Shown here: piece after piece, positions 34,012 through 45,184 of the stretch | Position numbering within the stretch: the first letter of the stretch is position 1 | Layout: the number at the start of each line of letters is the position of its first letter | NCBI GenBank assembly: GCA_007644065.1 | Contig: VJWN01000006.1 | Coordinates: 744,001 to 808,000 of the forward strand | DNA length: 64,000 nt | Source: Margaritispora aquatica | Lineage: Eukaryota > Ascomycota > Leotiomycetes > Helotiales > Discinellaceae | Reading direction: 5' to 3' | The notes under the pieces: generated by a model | Database searches by the model: none | Seen by the model: only the letters and a program-made list of their open reading frames with translations | Told to the model about the DNA's origin: nothing | Position numbers and translations under genes: made by a program

Positions 34012-37000
34012 TTAGATCCCGATTGCCCAGCCTTGCCTGCGCCAGATCCGATAATAATTCGCCGCTTCATCCAAGCGTAAGAACGACATCACACATTTAC
34101 AGCCCTGATTATTTTCCACCCACCTGTCCGTTTGGCCATTCATCCAGTCCAGTCCATCACTTTTCCTTTTGAAACCAGGGGAATTTCTTTTTTCCTGCGT
34201 CAAAGGAGCCCGTTTGCGCAGAGCTTTCAAGTGCTCGACTACGTTGGTATACTTCCTGTCTAGGGTTAAAAAATATCTTTGGAAAATTTTGGTTAGGAAA
34301 CACACCTCATCGTCAACAGGCATCCTGCAATCCAGAATCAATTCACGGGATTGCTCATGCTTCGTAAGATTCGGATATGGCACCACCTGACTCTTCATAA
34401 TCGGTAGGATGACCTCCGCCAAAACCTCAAACTTCTTCCAGTTTATCCTCTCACCCTTTGCGCCCACAAAGGTTCTGCTCCCCTCTTCTGCGGAGACCAA
34501 ATCTCGTCTGTGCAGCGGGATAAACGGTATCCTCGGTAGTGAGGAATTCTCCCACGCAAGTCTATACGCGAAATGACTCTTCTGTGTGCCCATCAGGATG
34601 ACAAGCCGAGCAAAGCGCTTTTGCACATCAGCAGGCACCAAGGCTCGTGTTTGGGCCAGTCGGTGGATGGCGAGTCCATTAATTCCGGCCAAAACAGCGG
34701 CTAAACCATTATAGTTGTTCAGCTGCCGCAGCTTGAGGGCGATAGTCATGAATTTTTCGAGAACAACAGCTCTGTGTTTAGCCTTGTCCCGCATGAGAAT
34801 CATATTTGCTACCCATTTGGCAATATGGTTGAAGTGATTTATCATCCGGTTGACGTTTGCTAGACTCTTCGATCTCTCTTTCTGCTCCAAGGGTAGACTA
34901 ACATGACGCACTAGATCTCGCAGCCTGATGGATGAGAACATCACCCAATCGATTCGCGTGAGCTCATCAGCAAAGTCGTCATCTGGAATATCCATGAATA
35001 TATGGTATCGAAATTTAGTGAGTGGTAGATTTCCTCGTGGTATCATAGTCGCAGCCTCTTTCTCATAATCCTCAACCGTATTGAATGACGGAGAGAGTGA
35101 TTGAGCAGGAGACTCAGGTCGAGCAGAGAGTGTTGAATCTGCCCGAGACTCTTTCCGCTCTATCTCGGTACCTGCTTCATCAACGTCATCTTGAACCCTA
35201 TGCTTGTTCGTATCCCGCTCGGAGGACACCGTCGGTTCTGTTTTCCGTCGACCTGGTGTCGTTGGTACGAGCTCCGGGCCAGTCCCCGATCCATTCTCGA
35301 AATCTGCATCGGTACGAGCCCATCCAGTGTCGTCGTCTTCGAATACACGTGATTGTAAGTTTGCACGCATCTCTTGAGCTGCGGCTGCAAAGACAGGATT
35401 GCTGGCCAAATCAGTAATGAATGCGTCCAACTTGCTACTTGTGGTCGGGCTGGCGAAGTCGCCTGGGTAAGTAGACACCCATTTGGCAATGACAGTGATA
35501 ATACGCAATTGGGTGGCGATGCTTGTCAGATAATGTGTATTCTTGTCATCTGCAACGGCATGCAATTGAGCACTGATGGCAGCAAAGAGCTCTGCTGGAG
35601 CAGCAAACTTGCGATATAAACATAAGAATATGTCAGAAAAATTGTTGTCCGCTCTAGTCATATTCTGGCCGAGCAAGCGATCCACCAACTCCTCAAAAGT
35701 CACACCTGCTACCTTAGCAGGCTTGTCGAAGAAATTATCATCACTTCGTTGTAATATTGGAATGTCGTCAGAATAGCGGTAGGACGATGAGTCCGCGTCC
35801 GATTCCTCCATGTCTAGGAAGGAGTTGTCTACAGCTCGTCCGCCGCCTGGCGATACCAATGGAGAGCGCGGTCGTTGGTTGGAATCGGAAGATGATTGGA
35901 AAGTGTCGTGGCGAAACGCGAAGGCGGGATGCGACGACAACGGTGGGGCATCGTGTGGGTCAGGAAGTATAAATTGCTGGAGATTCGTCCGCCCATTGGG
36001 TCTTGATGTCGTCAAGGGTGGTAATCCTCGAGAAGACGTCGACAGGGGCGGAGAGGGGAATCCTCGGAGGAGAGAGTATTCGGAGCTGGCGCGAGAATGC
36101 TTTGAGTTTTGGCTCAGAGGGCGAACGGGATCGGGTGGAGTTTCGAGGTTTGCAGATGATGTAGCTCTCCGCCGATTCATGGGCATCTCAGCAGCTGCAG
36201 CAACGACTGCTGCCGAGTTGATGGCTTGGAAATGTCAGTTTATATTTGGCCCTGTTATTCCACGATGGACACAAGAATGGAGACCAAAAAACCCAAAATA
36301 CATAAATGACGCGCGTGGGGAAATCGACTCTGAAACAAGCTGGCAATTGTAACCAATTGGAGGGCACAACACCTAAAACCTTATGTCTTGCAAGAAATAT
36401 GTGAACTGACTGTTTCTGGTTGCCATGATCGCCCTCAACATCGAGGACAAACACTGCCTCGCACTTTCAGGGACATTGGAAGCTGTCTTCACTGCTTCAA
36501 CACATGAGAGACATGCAACTTCCATGCTAGCGACGTCAATCTGCCGTGTGTTCTCTGGGTTGTCACATTTGCAGGAGACGAGAATGGTTGGAAGGGAGGA
36601 GTTGACGAGAGCATCTTAGGATAAGTTAGCACAATGCAAGTATGTCGGTTTGTTGGTTGTAAATTGACAACTCACTCAGAGTCGCAGGTAGTTCCGCGAT
36701 GCTTTCCCTATTCATCACATCATAGAGCAAAAGGGCCCCGTCCAGCCTGGGAAGCAAGTTACCACCGACTTGCTTTGGCCATTGTATTCGCTGGTCCGGA
36801 TTGATGTCAAAAGACTCCAGATCCAACTCAATTAGACTGACATTATACACCACATTATCCACTGACATCCGCTGACTCGAGGCTATAGTTGCTGCGACTG
36901 TGCGAAGGCCGAGAGCTCGCTGGATGAGCGTGCTTTTTCCAACACCTTGACTGCCAATGACAGCGATGTTGATGTCTGCCATTCCACTTCTCGATTGTGG

Positions 37001-37489
37001 CTACACGTAGGAAAGGTCAGCAAACTGACATGCAGCTCGCGAGGCTGAGAAAAATCAACATACAGGTAGGTTCACGGAATTCTCCATTCTTTTAGCAGGT
37101 CGCGGGGTTGCACCATCAGAACCTTTACTTTCTTCTCGCAACCGCTCTGTATAAGTCGCAGACCTCAGTTCTCTAGCCAGCGAAATGGATTGGGGAGATT
37201 GATAATTTCGAAAGAAGGGATCATCCTTGATGGAAGCTATCGAATCGCGAACATTATACGTGTCGAAGTCTTTATTGACAGAAAGCAGAGGGTGTTCGCC
37301 AGTCCTAGGTACGAGGGGGATAGTTATTCGAGAGGATAGATCAGGGCGTACACCGGATCTTGGAATAGCGTTTGGTGACGATGGTGAAGCTGGAAGGGAT
37401 CGGTCCCTCTCGCGGGACTCCTTTGATGATTTCGAAGATTTCTTGGATCTTGAGCGAGGAGGAAGCCGGAGTACACCAATATCATCCAT
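34012..37489 (-). CDS. Ras guanine-nucleotide exchange factor with N-terminal Ras-like domain
   Basis: Probable activator of a Ras-family GTPase at membranes. Exons on the minus strand are 37489-37064, 37000-36676, 36614-36411 and 36209-34012, giving 1050 aa. Residues 1-148 are basic and Ser-rich. Residues 149 to about 310 are a Ras-like P-loop domain: MADINIAVIGSQGVGKSTL carries a good G1 motif. The G3 position reads LIELDLES instead of DTAG, and G4 reads VSCKCD instead of NKxD. About residues 486-610 form the RasGEF_N module (TFEELVDRLLGQNM). About 730-985 form the Cdc25-type catalytic domain, with RDLVRHVSLP, KLRQLNNYNGLAAVLAGINGL's conserved core and SHFAYRLAWENS. The last intron is 201 nt, longer than its neighbours, so a small exon could be hidden. 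Either of two adjacent CAG acceptors would keep the frame. Confidence 0.88.
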
Positions 37490-40400
37490 TTCGCCTTGCT
37501 CGAAAAGCGGTCTTACACCCTGTCAAGTCGGCGGTAACCTGCAGGTATATTTGACCATACCTATAGATATTCAGAGATGAAGATCGAGGTCAATCTGTAG
37601 CTATCCTGCACAAATGTCGATTATCCGTAGTTCGTGGTCGCTTTAGGGTGCTTCCAAGATCATGAGGGTCATGTTTTTCTAGTGTGTTCGCTCGATGTGA
37701 TTGGGGTCTGCAGCAAAGCAGCTGGACTAGAGCTAGCTGACTGAGATGAAGCAAAAGATTGTGGGAAAATTCCCAAGCAAGCAAGCAAGCAACCGTGTCG
37801 AATTCGTTCTGTACATTTAAGAGATGAGAAATGGGAACCAATAATGGGGCCAATACGATGAGAGAGCTGCAGCGTGCAAGCAGTACAGTAAAAGCTGGTT
37901 ACATTCATCCATTCACAGTTCACCCACCCCTCGGCTTTGGGCATCTCCACAGTCAAACCACAGCCAAAAACATAGAGGCACCCATGGATCCATGGATCCA
38001 TATGGAAATAATGGTGGGCCTGAGGTCTGATCTAGCCCTGTGATAGCCCTGTGAGTCCTGTAAAGTCCCTCTGAGCCCTGCCCGCACAGGCCTATTCGGT
38101 AACAAACCCACTGCTCCGCTCGGGGGAGTTCACATTTTCACGTGGCGGATGATTGGGTACCATCCTCCTTGAAGCTGACCGCGACTATCCTCCGTGATCT
38201 CGATGGGGAATTGGACTAGTTGGAGTTGGAGTAGGATTTGGTATGGAAAAAAAAAACTTGTGCAAACAGATAGCCGAGCCTAGGCCATTAGAGTGTTGTC
38301 AAAACTAGAGCTCTTGTCAAGAAGTATAAGGACAGAACATCAGGAATCCGAGTTTTGAGTGATGATATAAATGGAGAAACTCATCGCAACCGGAACCGAG
38401 AGCAGAAGTCCGAAGCTTCAGATCAAGACGACGTGCATGATATCAACCGCGGATACATGATATCTTCAGGATAAGAGTTGATGAAAACTCCACCACACTT
38501 ATCGTCGTTCGATTTCCATACAACGCTTCACGTGTTCAGTTGGAGGGACGGGAGCTTTCTTCTTTTCTTCTTGTTCTCCTCGGACTCAGAAGTGACTTGC
38601 AATGAATGCATCACGCTCACGATCTGTTTCCCCATACCTCACTTGTTCACGAGAGAGAAAAAGAAAGTTGCGGGTACCTCCGTACTGTATTTTACGTCAC
38701 TTTCAAAGTCCTGTCCATCATATCTTACTCACTCATGAGAAAAGAAAGGAAAGTCGCGGATATCCCCATGCCGTATTTCACATCACTTCCGTCGTCGTCA
38801 ACTCCTCTGTTTTGGCAATCAACATGAAGTGCATTCTGTTTCAGGTCGATCAAACATGCTCTTCTTCAAGATAAACTGCTGCCAAATGGGAGTTACGGCG
38901 TGCTTGTGTTGCGCAAGCCCTTCTCGAAGTGCCGAGGCTTTGATTGGGTTTGAGCCATCAGTTAACTTGTAGAATTGTAGGAGCGATGCGCTGATGGTTT
39001 TCATGTCGTTCTTGCAAACATCATAGGACCAGGTATAAAATCGAGGCCAAACATATAAAAGCTATTTATCAAAGTGCATTAACTTGGGCTTCATTCCAAT
39101 GAGTTCACTACCTAGTTAGAGATTCCAAATCAAATGATAGGTCGATACAATACCCGATGTCTCGATCTCCATCGTGTTTCGCAATTCGCTTCGTCAGACC
39201 AAAACGAAAAATCATCAGCTAACATAAAAATTCTTCTCCTCGGCCTCTGAAGATTATCGCAGCTCAAAAGCCACATGCATTGAAATTTGAGATCTTTAGA
39301 CTTTGCGGGAGGCCGTTTTCTTGCGCGATAGCCAAGAAATGTCAAAAGGCTTGTCTTCATGTTGAACTAGATGACATCTCGAGATGAGACAAAACTGTGC
39401 TCACGATTGCTGGAAATTGCCGTAATAGAATTGCCTGGTTCCCACACAGCCCACATAAGACAGTTCGAATCTAATATCTGGAAGTGGCTCCGAAGCAGAA
39501 GCTGTGAGCTTCAAGTGCAGAAAGAGAAGTGGAAGAGCTGTGAGGATGGCGTGGATGTTTGATATTATTGCAAGCCGTGTCGCCTTGAGGAGATCGAGAC
39601 TCCATATATATATAGAACTTCATGCTATGAACTTGTCGTCTTTGGCTGCGAAGTCCTACAGCAAGACTACTCCTGGAGGGAAGGATCCGAGAAAGTCAAC
39701 CAACCGTCCAGAATCCGGCTGTATCATGCCATCATACCGTTTGAGACTCAACGAACGAATGTGGACGGAACTTGCCAAAACTAAATCTAAAATAGTGATA
39801 TGGTAGCAGAAGGACAGTTTGCTCAACCATCTACGTCTGGCGGCTTTCCGTCTGCGTTCTAGACGTGTTGCCCGGTTTTAACACAGCAATAACAAGGGGT
39901 TTCTTCAGCATCTTGCTCGCTTCCGAAGAAGATACTTCCGTTGCGGAAGACCCATCTCATTCCTCAGCGACTAGCCGTACTGGTATTCTCAGCCTAGGAA
40001 TGTTGGATCTTGCATTCGTACAGTCGCATACCGACTTGGAAATGTAACAGAAGACTTGTGCTACTAGTGAGTCTAAAAGTGCAGATCAATTCCTGCTGTA
40101 TGGTGGACGGAGGTGATATCTAGCTGATGCGTGATACACAAACGAGATTCAGCAATCTTCAGCAGTTCCACATTCTCAGTACTGCCGAAACAAAATTAGA
40201 GAGAAGGTGTGTTCTTTTCTTGATTTCTCCGTCATTTTGTTGTATTTGAAGGGAGACTTGGACACAGACACTGGTTGTGTTCGAGATTCGCAATTAGCTG
40301 ATCCAGCCGCAACTAGCGAATCAGTCGACTTTAACTGCCAAGATGTATACAAACATCTAAATGAGGTGGAAATAACTGGATAGTGGATGAAACGAATTGG

Positions 40401-41742
40401 AATGCTATCACTTCCGCAAAGGAGACAATACAACGCTGTTCCTGAACACAACTGAGGGATAACGATATTCTGGTAACACGTACTGAGCTTGTCCAACCCG
40501 AGGCATTCTTGACAAGGGAGATTTTGGCGACCAGACGAGATCAAATATCAACTACCCTCGTGCTCAATAATATGAAGCCCCAAAGTGATCGCGTGCAGGC
40601 TTGTTAAGGCAACAAATTGCAGGGTTTTTCCCCACCAATTCAAAGAATTTGTCGAACGGCTGCTAACCCCAGCCTCAGTGGTGTGGAAGAGCCTAAGAGA
40701 ACCTGGTCCAGAGGAGCTCCTCCCTCCTCGAAACCCCAGGCATGGTCAGGGATCCTCGGGAGACTTGAAGTGTCCCTTATGGAGGATAAAATGTTTGGTT
40801 AGTACAACAATAAAATGATAATGGGTTGAAGACGGCAACCTCGGAATTTGCAAAGTAACTGCGGCAACTAAACACCATGAGACAGTTGAAGATGCTCACC
40901 GCCTACTGACTTTGAGATGAACCTGAATGTCAACCATCGCCTACACTGTGTAAAACACATTGTAAGTATCCAGGTGCATTCTTTCTTGACTCTGATTTTG
41001 ACCAAATGCGTACGTATACCGTCCGTTTAGCAGGCATGTTTCTGCATGTGTCAAGATTTGCGCTGTGATGGCGGAAGCATGATCAGCAAAAGGAACGCCC
41101 ACATTCAGCTAGGGTCCGGGTCCAGCCTATTGCAGCATCCACTTCCCCACCAGTGTCAATAATCTAATCTCATTCTGGAGATTTTGGCTTGGACTTGAGA
41201 CTTTGAGAGTCTAAGACCGATTCGATTCCCAATCTGTAAACCTCTCAGACTTTCAGTTTGTCACTTCCACGAACCACACTCTCTGCGTGACTTCTTGAAC
41301 CCACCATCATACACTAGAAAAAGAAATTACTCCGTCGTCTCAATCAAAATCCAGGGTCCTAGTGTGCAGATGGCAGATGCAAGCTTCTCCTCGCCTGACC
41401 TTTTCCATCCTTGATTGAACCATTCTGAAGGCTGCAAGCACTCTCCAGCTGCACATGCTCGTGGAACCACGGCTACTGCAATCCCAACGTTTTGTGGCGT
41501 ATGCAAGTTTTTCAAAGACCCTACCTACTTGTACCCTCTGTGTCCTCCTAAGGCTTGTGTAGCTATAATATATCTCAGATAGCCGGGAGTAAATACTTGG
41601 TTTTTGAGACTTTCCCGTTGCACTTGGTGTTATGTATCACGTCTTACACGTCTAAAGTACTCTGGAACCTTTTTGTCTTACCTGGCGTTCCATTGCACAT
41701 ACCTGCCTCTCTTTAAGGTACGATCGCCCCCGCCCGTCAGCC
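37490..41742. other. Gene-poor interval of about 4.2 kb
   Basis: No gene I can support. Starts with the RasGEF promoter and includes a CAAG microsatellite at 37774-37792 and a small duplicated 'tagccctgtga' near 38032-38053. A 62-codon minus frame at 41327-41515 and others at 40176-40544 (minus) and 39504-39806 (plus) have no domain and no splice partners. The right end is the promoter of the unknown gene at 41743. Confidence 0.5.
37774..37792. repeat. Microsatellite (CAAG)4
   Basis: Four perfect units plus CAA, about 0.3 kb upstream of the RasGEF start. Confidence 0.85.
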
Positions 41743-42690
41743 ATGGCCAGTTCAACTGCGTTGCCCGCTCCAGGAAAGTCGACTGTAAGTTTGAGATTCT
41801 GTTGCTCGTAGTTGTCGCCTGTTGATTTTCCTGACATCTCATAGGGAAAGCCTACTCGTTCAATGACATATCCACTTCGCGAAGCAAGACCTCAAGGCAG
41901 TAAGCGAAGGATCAAGCAAGGCGAGCCTTTTGATCCCGAAGACTTGAGTCGGCGCCTCAATGCTCATATCGTCGAGCAAAAGGCCAGGGCGGAGCTACGA
42001 CGTAAAGCTAGGGAAGCCAAAGCCAGTGCGGATGCTCGACTATATCACCACGTTCCAACGGTCGCGGCTTCTGCATTTGAAAGAACTATGACACCTGAAT
42101 CTATGCGTTCAGTTCCTAAGATTGCTTTGCCGGCCATCAAGGCTCACCGAGATGCGATAAAAGCTGACGACCTTGGCCTGCCACATTCAACAGCTTTGAA
42201 AGAAACTCAGGCTAAAGATAAAGAAAGACTGGAGAGGCAGCTTCTAAGCAGTAGGAACCAATTCCAATGGAACCAGGACATGGAGAACGCAAACGATGCC
42301 GATATGGAGCGAAACTTGTTCAAATTGCCTCAACGAACTTTCACAGAATTCGCCTATTTGAAGGGAAAGATGCAGAAGACTATCCCACGGCCAATGAGTA
42401 CTGGAGGAGAAGTACTCTGGGAGGAAGATGCGGTCGTAGCGTCACCAAAACCAAGGTCAAAACCAGTTCTTGATCGGAACGATCGTAACGATTGGGCACA
42501 GCGAGACGACGATGTAAGAAACGAAAAGGCTACCCCGCTGTTGCGGAAGAGGGATTCAAATTGGATATTATTGGGCATGAAGTCCCTGAAGCATGATCGA
42601 GGAATTGAGAATGTATCTCCTCCAGACCCGACAAACACCACAAAGATGAGGGGGAGTTTTCTTGCGCGGTTCAAACGGCATCCAAGCTGA
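41743..42690 (+). CDS. Unknown basic protein
   Basis: Not recognised. A 14-codon first exon (41743-41784, ATG in good context CAGCCATGG) is joined to 41845-42690 and gives 295 aa. The intron is 60 nt with standard ends; splicing gives APGKSTGKPTRSMTYPLREA. The middle is strongly helical and charged (LSRRLNAHIVEQKARAELRR, then KAREAKASADARL), likely a short coiled coil. Blocks such as LYHHVPTVAASAFERTMTPE and PQRTFTEFAYLKGKMQ look conserved rather than random. No membrane helix or signal peptide. Even codon use and clean splicing support a real gene; its role is open. Confidence 0.65.
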
Positions 42691-42937
42691 GATATCCTAT
42701 GACGGTTGTATGGCGAAGTTTGCATTGTATAGGTTGATAATCATAACGAATGCATTGAATTAATGACTTGGCGATTTTGTCGACATGCGGCCAGCCTGTT
42801 TTTACCAGATGAAGGCACCTGGAACTGCATGAGTCACTGACATATAGAGGATAATGATTGCAGTACCCTCAGTTGAGCTGCGGCTTAAAAACCCTATCGC
42901 ACTTTCCGAACCCATAGCGATTTGACTGGTGTTCATT

Positions 42938-43793
42938 TCAGGTCTCTCCTTGTAGTAAACGCTCGATGATTCTTGCATTTTCTTCCCTTAGTTCTTTCTG
43001 AATCAAATCTGCTGCTGATTGGCCATTTTCACCTGAGAGGATCTGTAAAACAAGCTTCGAGTATTCTCTCAAGCTTTCGGCGTCCTTGCTATCGCTGTTG
43101 CGTGCTTTGGTCAACGCCTCCACACCCTTTCTAAGCCCAAGATCCGTATTCCAAGGTTCCTCTTTCCGACGTTGGGGTCCTCTATTTTCATGCGCCGACT
43201 GCGTAGGTGGGAGCGTGGTACTGTTGATTTCATCTAGCAAAGCTGGGAGGCGTGGGTACATTTTAAACAGCGCTTTTAGTTCCTTGGATTCATCGAGAGC
43301 AGCAAATGGGCCTTTAAATCCTGCCGCCGCAACAGTTCCGGGTCTCGGGTCTGTACCATTGGATGGTAATTTTGATTCGGCTTTGGGTTTCGTAACTTCT
43401 TTGGTTTTGGTGGCAGGGTGGTCTACTTTGTGAACCGTGGAGCATGCTATTGAACAACTTTTTTATATCAGCCTTGGTGGCACAACAAAGGGAGAAGCTT
43501 TGGTAGACTTACAACGGCAAAGCACAACGGCTGCACTTATACTTAGCTTCCTTCACTTTGCAGATGCCGCAGAGCTTCTTGTTGACGACAACTGGTTTGG
43601 GAAATGCAGGGTCGGGCTCCTCTTGAGCTGCTGGTTCCGTTTTGGCAGATTCTGTTTCTACATTTTCGTTGTTTTCCAAAGACCCGTCAGTTATCGTGTC
43701 TGTAGCGCTGGTAGTTACTATAGATTCTGCGATTGCACCTTCAACCTCGGTTATGTTATTTCCAGTGTTCGATGTAGTTGCTTGCTGATCCAT
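42938..43793 (-). CDS. HIT-type zinc finger protein (Hit1/ZNHIT3-like)
   Basis: Small zinc-binding protein; the family member Hit1/ZNHIT3 helps assemble box C/D snoRNPs in the nucleus. Exons on the minus strand are 43793-43513 and 43457-42938, giving 266 aa. Splicing with an AAG acceptor completes the finger: KLCGICKVKEAKYKCSRC, then ALPFCSIACSTVHKVDHP (about residues 75-110), with the C..C / C..C / C..C / H-type spacing of HIT fingers. A more obvious TAG acceptor 11 bases further on breaks the frame. The N-terminal 70 residues are acidic and Thr/Glu-rich. The C-terminal part FKMYPRLPALLDEI resembles the helical region of Hit1. The gene is divergent from NFU1. Confidence 0.8.
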
Positions 43794-44166
43794 TGTTGTT
43801 GTTATGCTTTTGGCTCATCAAGGTTCGCCCTCATGAGTACACCACATCTTGGTGTTGCACTTTCCAGTTCAGCCTTCAGCTGCCGCAAAAATTCCGTGGT
43901 AGGGACCAAATCTTAATTTCCTTAGCGAGAACGTCATACTCAGGACAGACCAACTTCAGCGTACTGTACGGCTGCACCTCCCTAGTCAGCTTAGGTCGGA
44001 GGCGCTGATTACAAAACATTGATTTCGCTGCTTGCATATCCATCAACAATTTCGCCGCACCGCTGGCAAAAGATTTCAAGGTACCTGTCACTATTCACAA
44101 GTCCACGCCTCTACCTTCTCAGATCACTGATCGCAAGAATATCAAGCACTCGAATCTTACGATTCT
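43794..44166. promoter_or_regulatory. Shared divergent promoter of HIT-finger gene and NFU1
   Basis: 373 bp separate the two start codons, which point away from each other. No specific factor site was identified. A bidirectional promoter is inference from spacing. Confidence 0.5.
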
Positions 44167-45184
44167 ATGATACCTGGCATCATGGCTTCTCGAGGAATTT
44201 CAAGATTAGCAACCCCTCTGCTCAAAAATGCGACGCCAGCAAAACGAGCGACCCAAATGTTCGTCAGCTCTGCAAGATATGTACATCAGACTACCCGACT
44301 TCCTGCGATAGCAGCCTCAAATACGAGAACAAGGCCTACACTACAGCCTCTCCATCAACCTTCGAGCATGCTGAAGCCTCCTTCGATCACTGGCAGCCGC
44401 AGCATTTTCATCCAGACTGAGAATACTCCGAATCCAGATGCTCTCAAGTTTCTGCCGAACCACCCAATACTGCCACCAGGCATATCTTCTCCGTTCTTAG
44501 AGTATCTCAATCCTCGCTCGACTCTAGCACCTCCGCATCCGTCGCCGCTAGCAGCCCAGTTGATGAATATAGATGGAGTAACATCGGTCTTCTACGGGCA
44601 AGATTTCATCACTGTTACCAAATCAGGAGAATCCAATTGGGCTCATATCAAGCCAGAGGTCTTCAGTCTGATCACGGAAGCTGTTACTTCTGGAGCGCAG
44701 ATAGTCAACGTCACAGAGAGTAGGCCTGGCGAAGGTGGCGCACAGGAGGATAGTCTGAGTTACAATGAGAACGATAGTGAAGTGGTGGGAATGATTAAGG
44801 AGCTATTAGAAACTCGGATACGACCTGCCATACAGGAGGACGGAGGTGATATCGAATTTAAAGGATTTGAGGACGGTCAGGTTCTTCTTATGTTGAGAGG
44901 AGCATGCCGGACTTGCGATTCGAGTACAGTAACCTTAAAGAATGGTATCGAGGGTATGCTGATGCACTATGTAAGTTTGCGTTACTTCCTCTCGCCAAAT
45001 TATTTGGCTAAGTCATGCACAATAGATTGAAGAGGTGAAGGGTGTCACTCAAGTGCTTGATCCAGGAGAAGAAATTGCTGCAGTAGAGTTCGCCAAGTTT
45101 GAGGAGAAGTTGAGGCAACAGAAAGGCCCAGATGCAGCACCCTCAACGATAGGAAAAGGCACGCTTGATACGATTCCAGGTTAA
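44167..45184 (+). CDS. nfu1: Mitochondrial iron-sulfur cluster scaffold NFU1
   Basis: Late-acting carrier delivering 4Fe-4S clusters to mitochondrial enzymes such as lipoate synthase and complexes I/II. Exons are 44167-44970 and 45026-45184, giving 320 aa. An in-frame ATG at 44182 (MASRGISRL) may be the true start. The N-terminal 80 residues are Arg/Ser-rich with few acids, a mitochondrial presequence. The Nfu_N domain follows (RSIFIQTENTPNPDALKFLP to GVTSVFYGQDFITVTK). Then comes the NifU C-terminal domain (IRPAIQEDGGDIEFKGF) with the cluster-binding CxxC at Cys247 and Cys250 (GACRTCDSSTVTLKNGIE). The intron sits after the second domain's helix and splices to YIEEVKGVTQVLD. Head to head with the HIT-finger gene. 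Confidence 0.94.

Noticed and set aside
41160..41240. tRNA-like segment with 'gattcgattccc' resembling a B-box
   Set aside because: No matching acceptor stem or A-box could be folded around it.
43441..43451. TAG acceptor as the intron end in the HIT-finger gene
   Set aside because: It would break the reading frame; the AAG acceptor 11 bases earlier on the minus strand restores the zinc finger.
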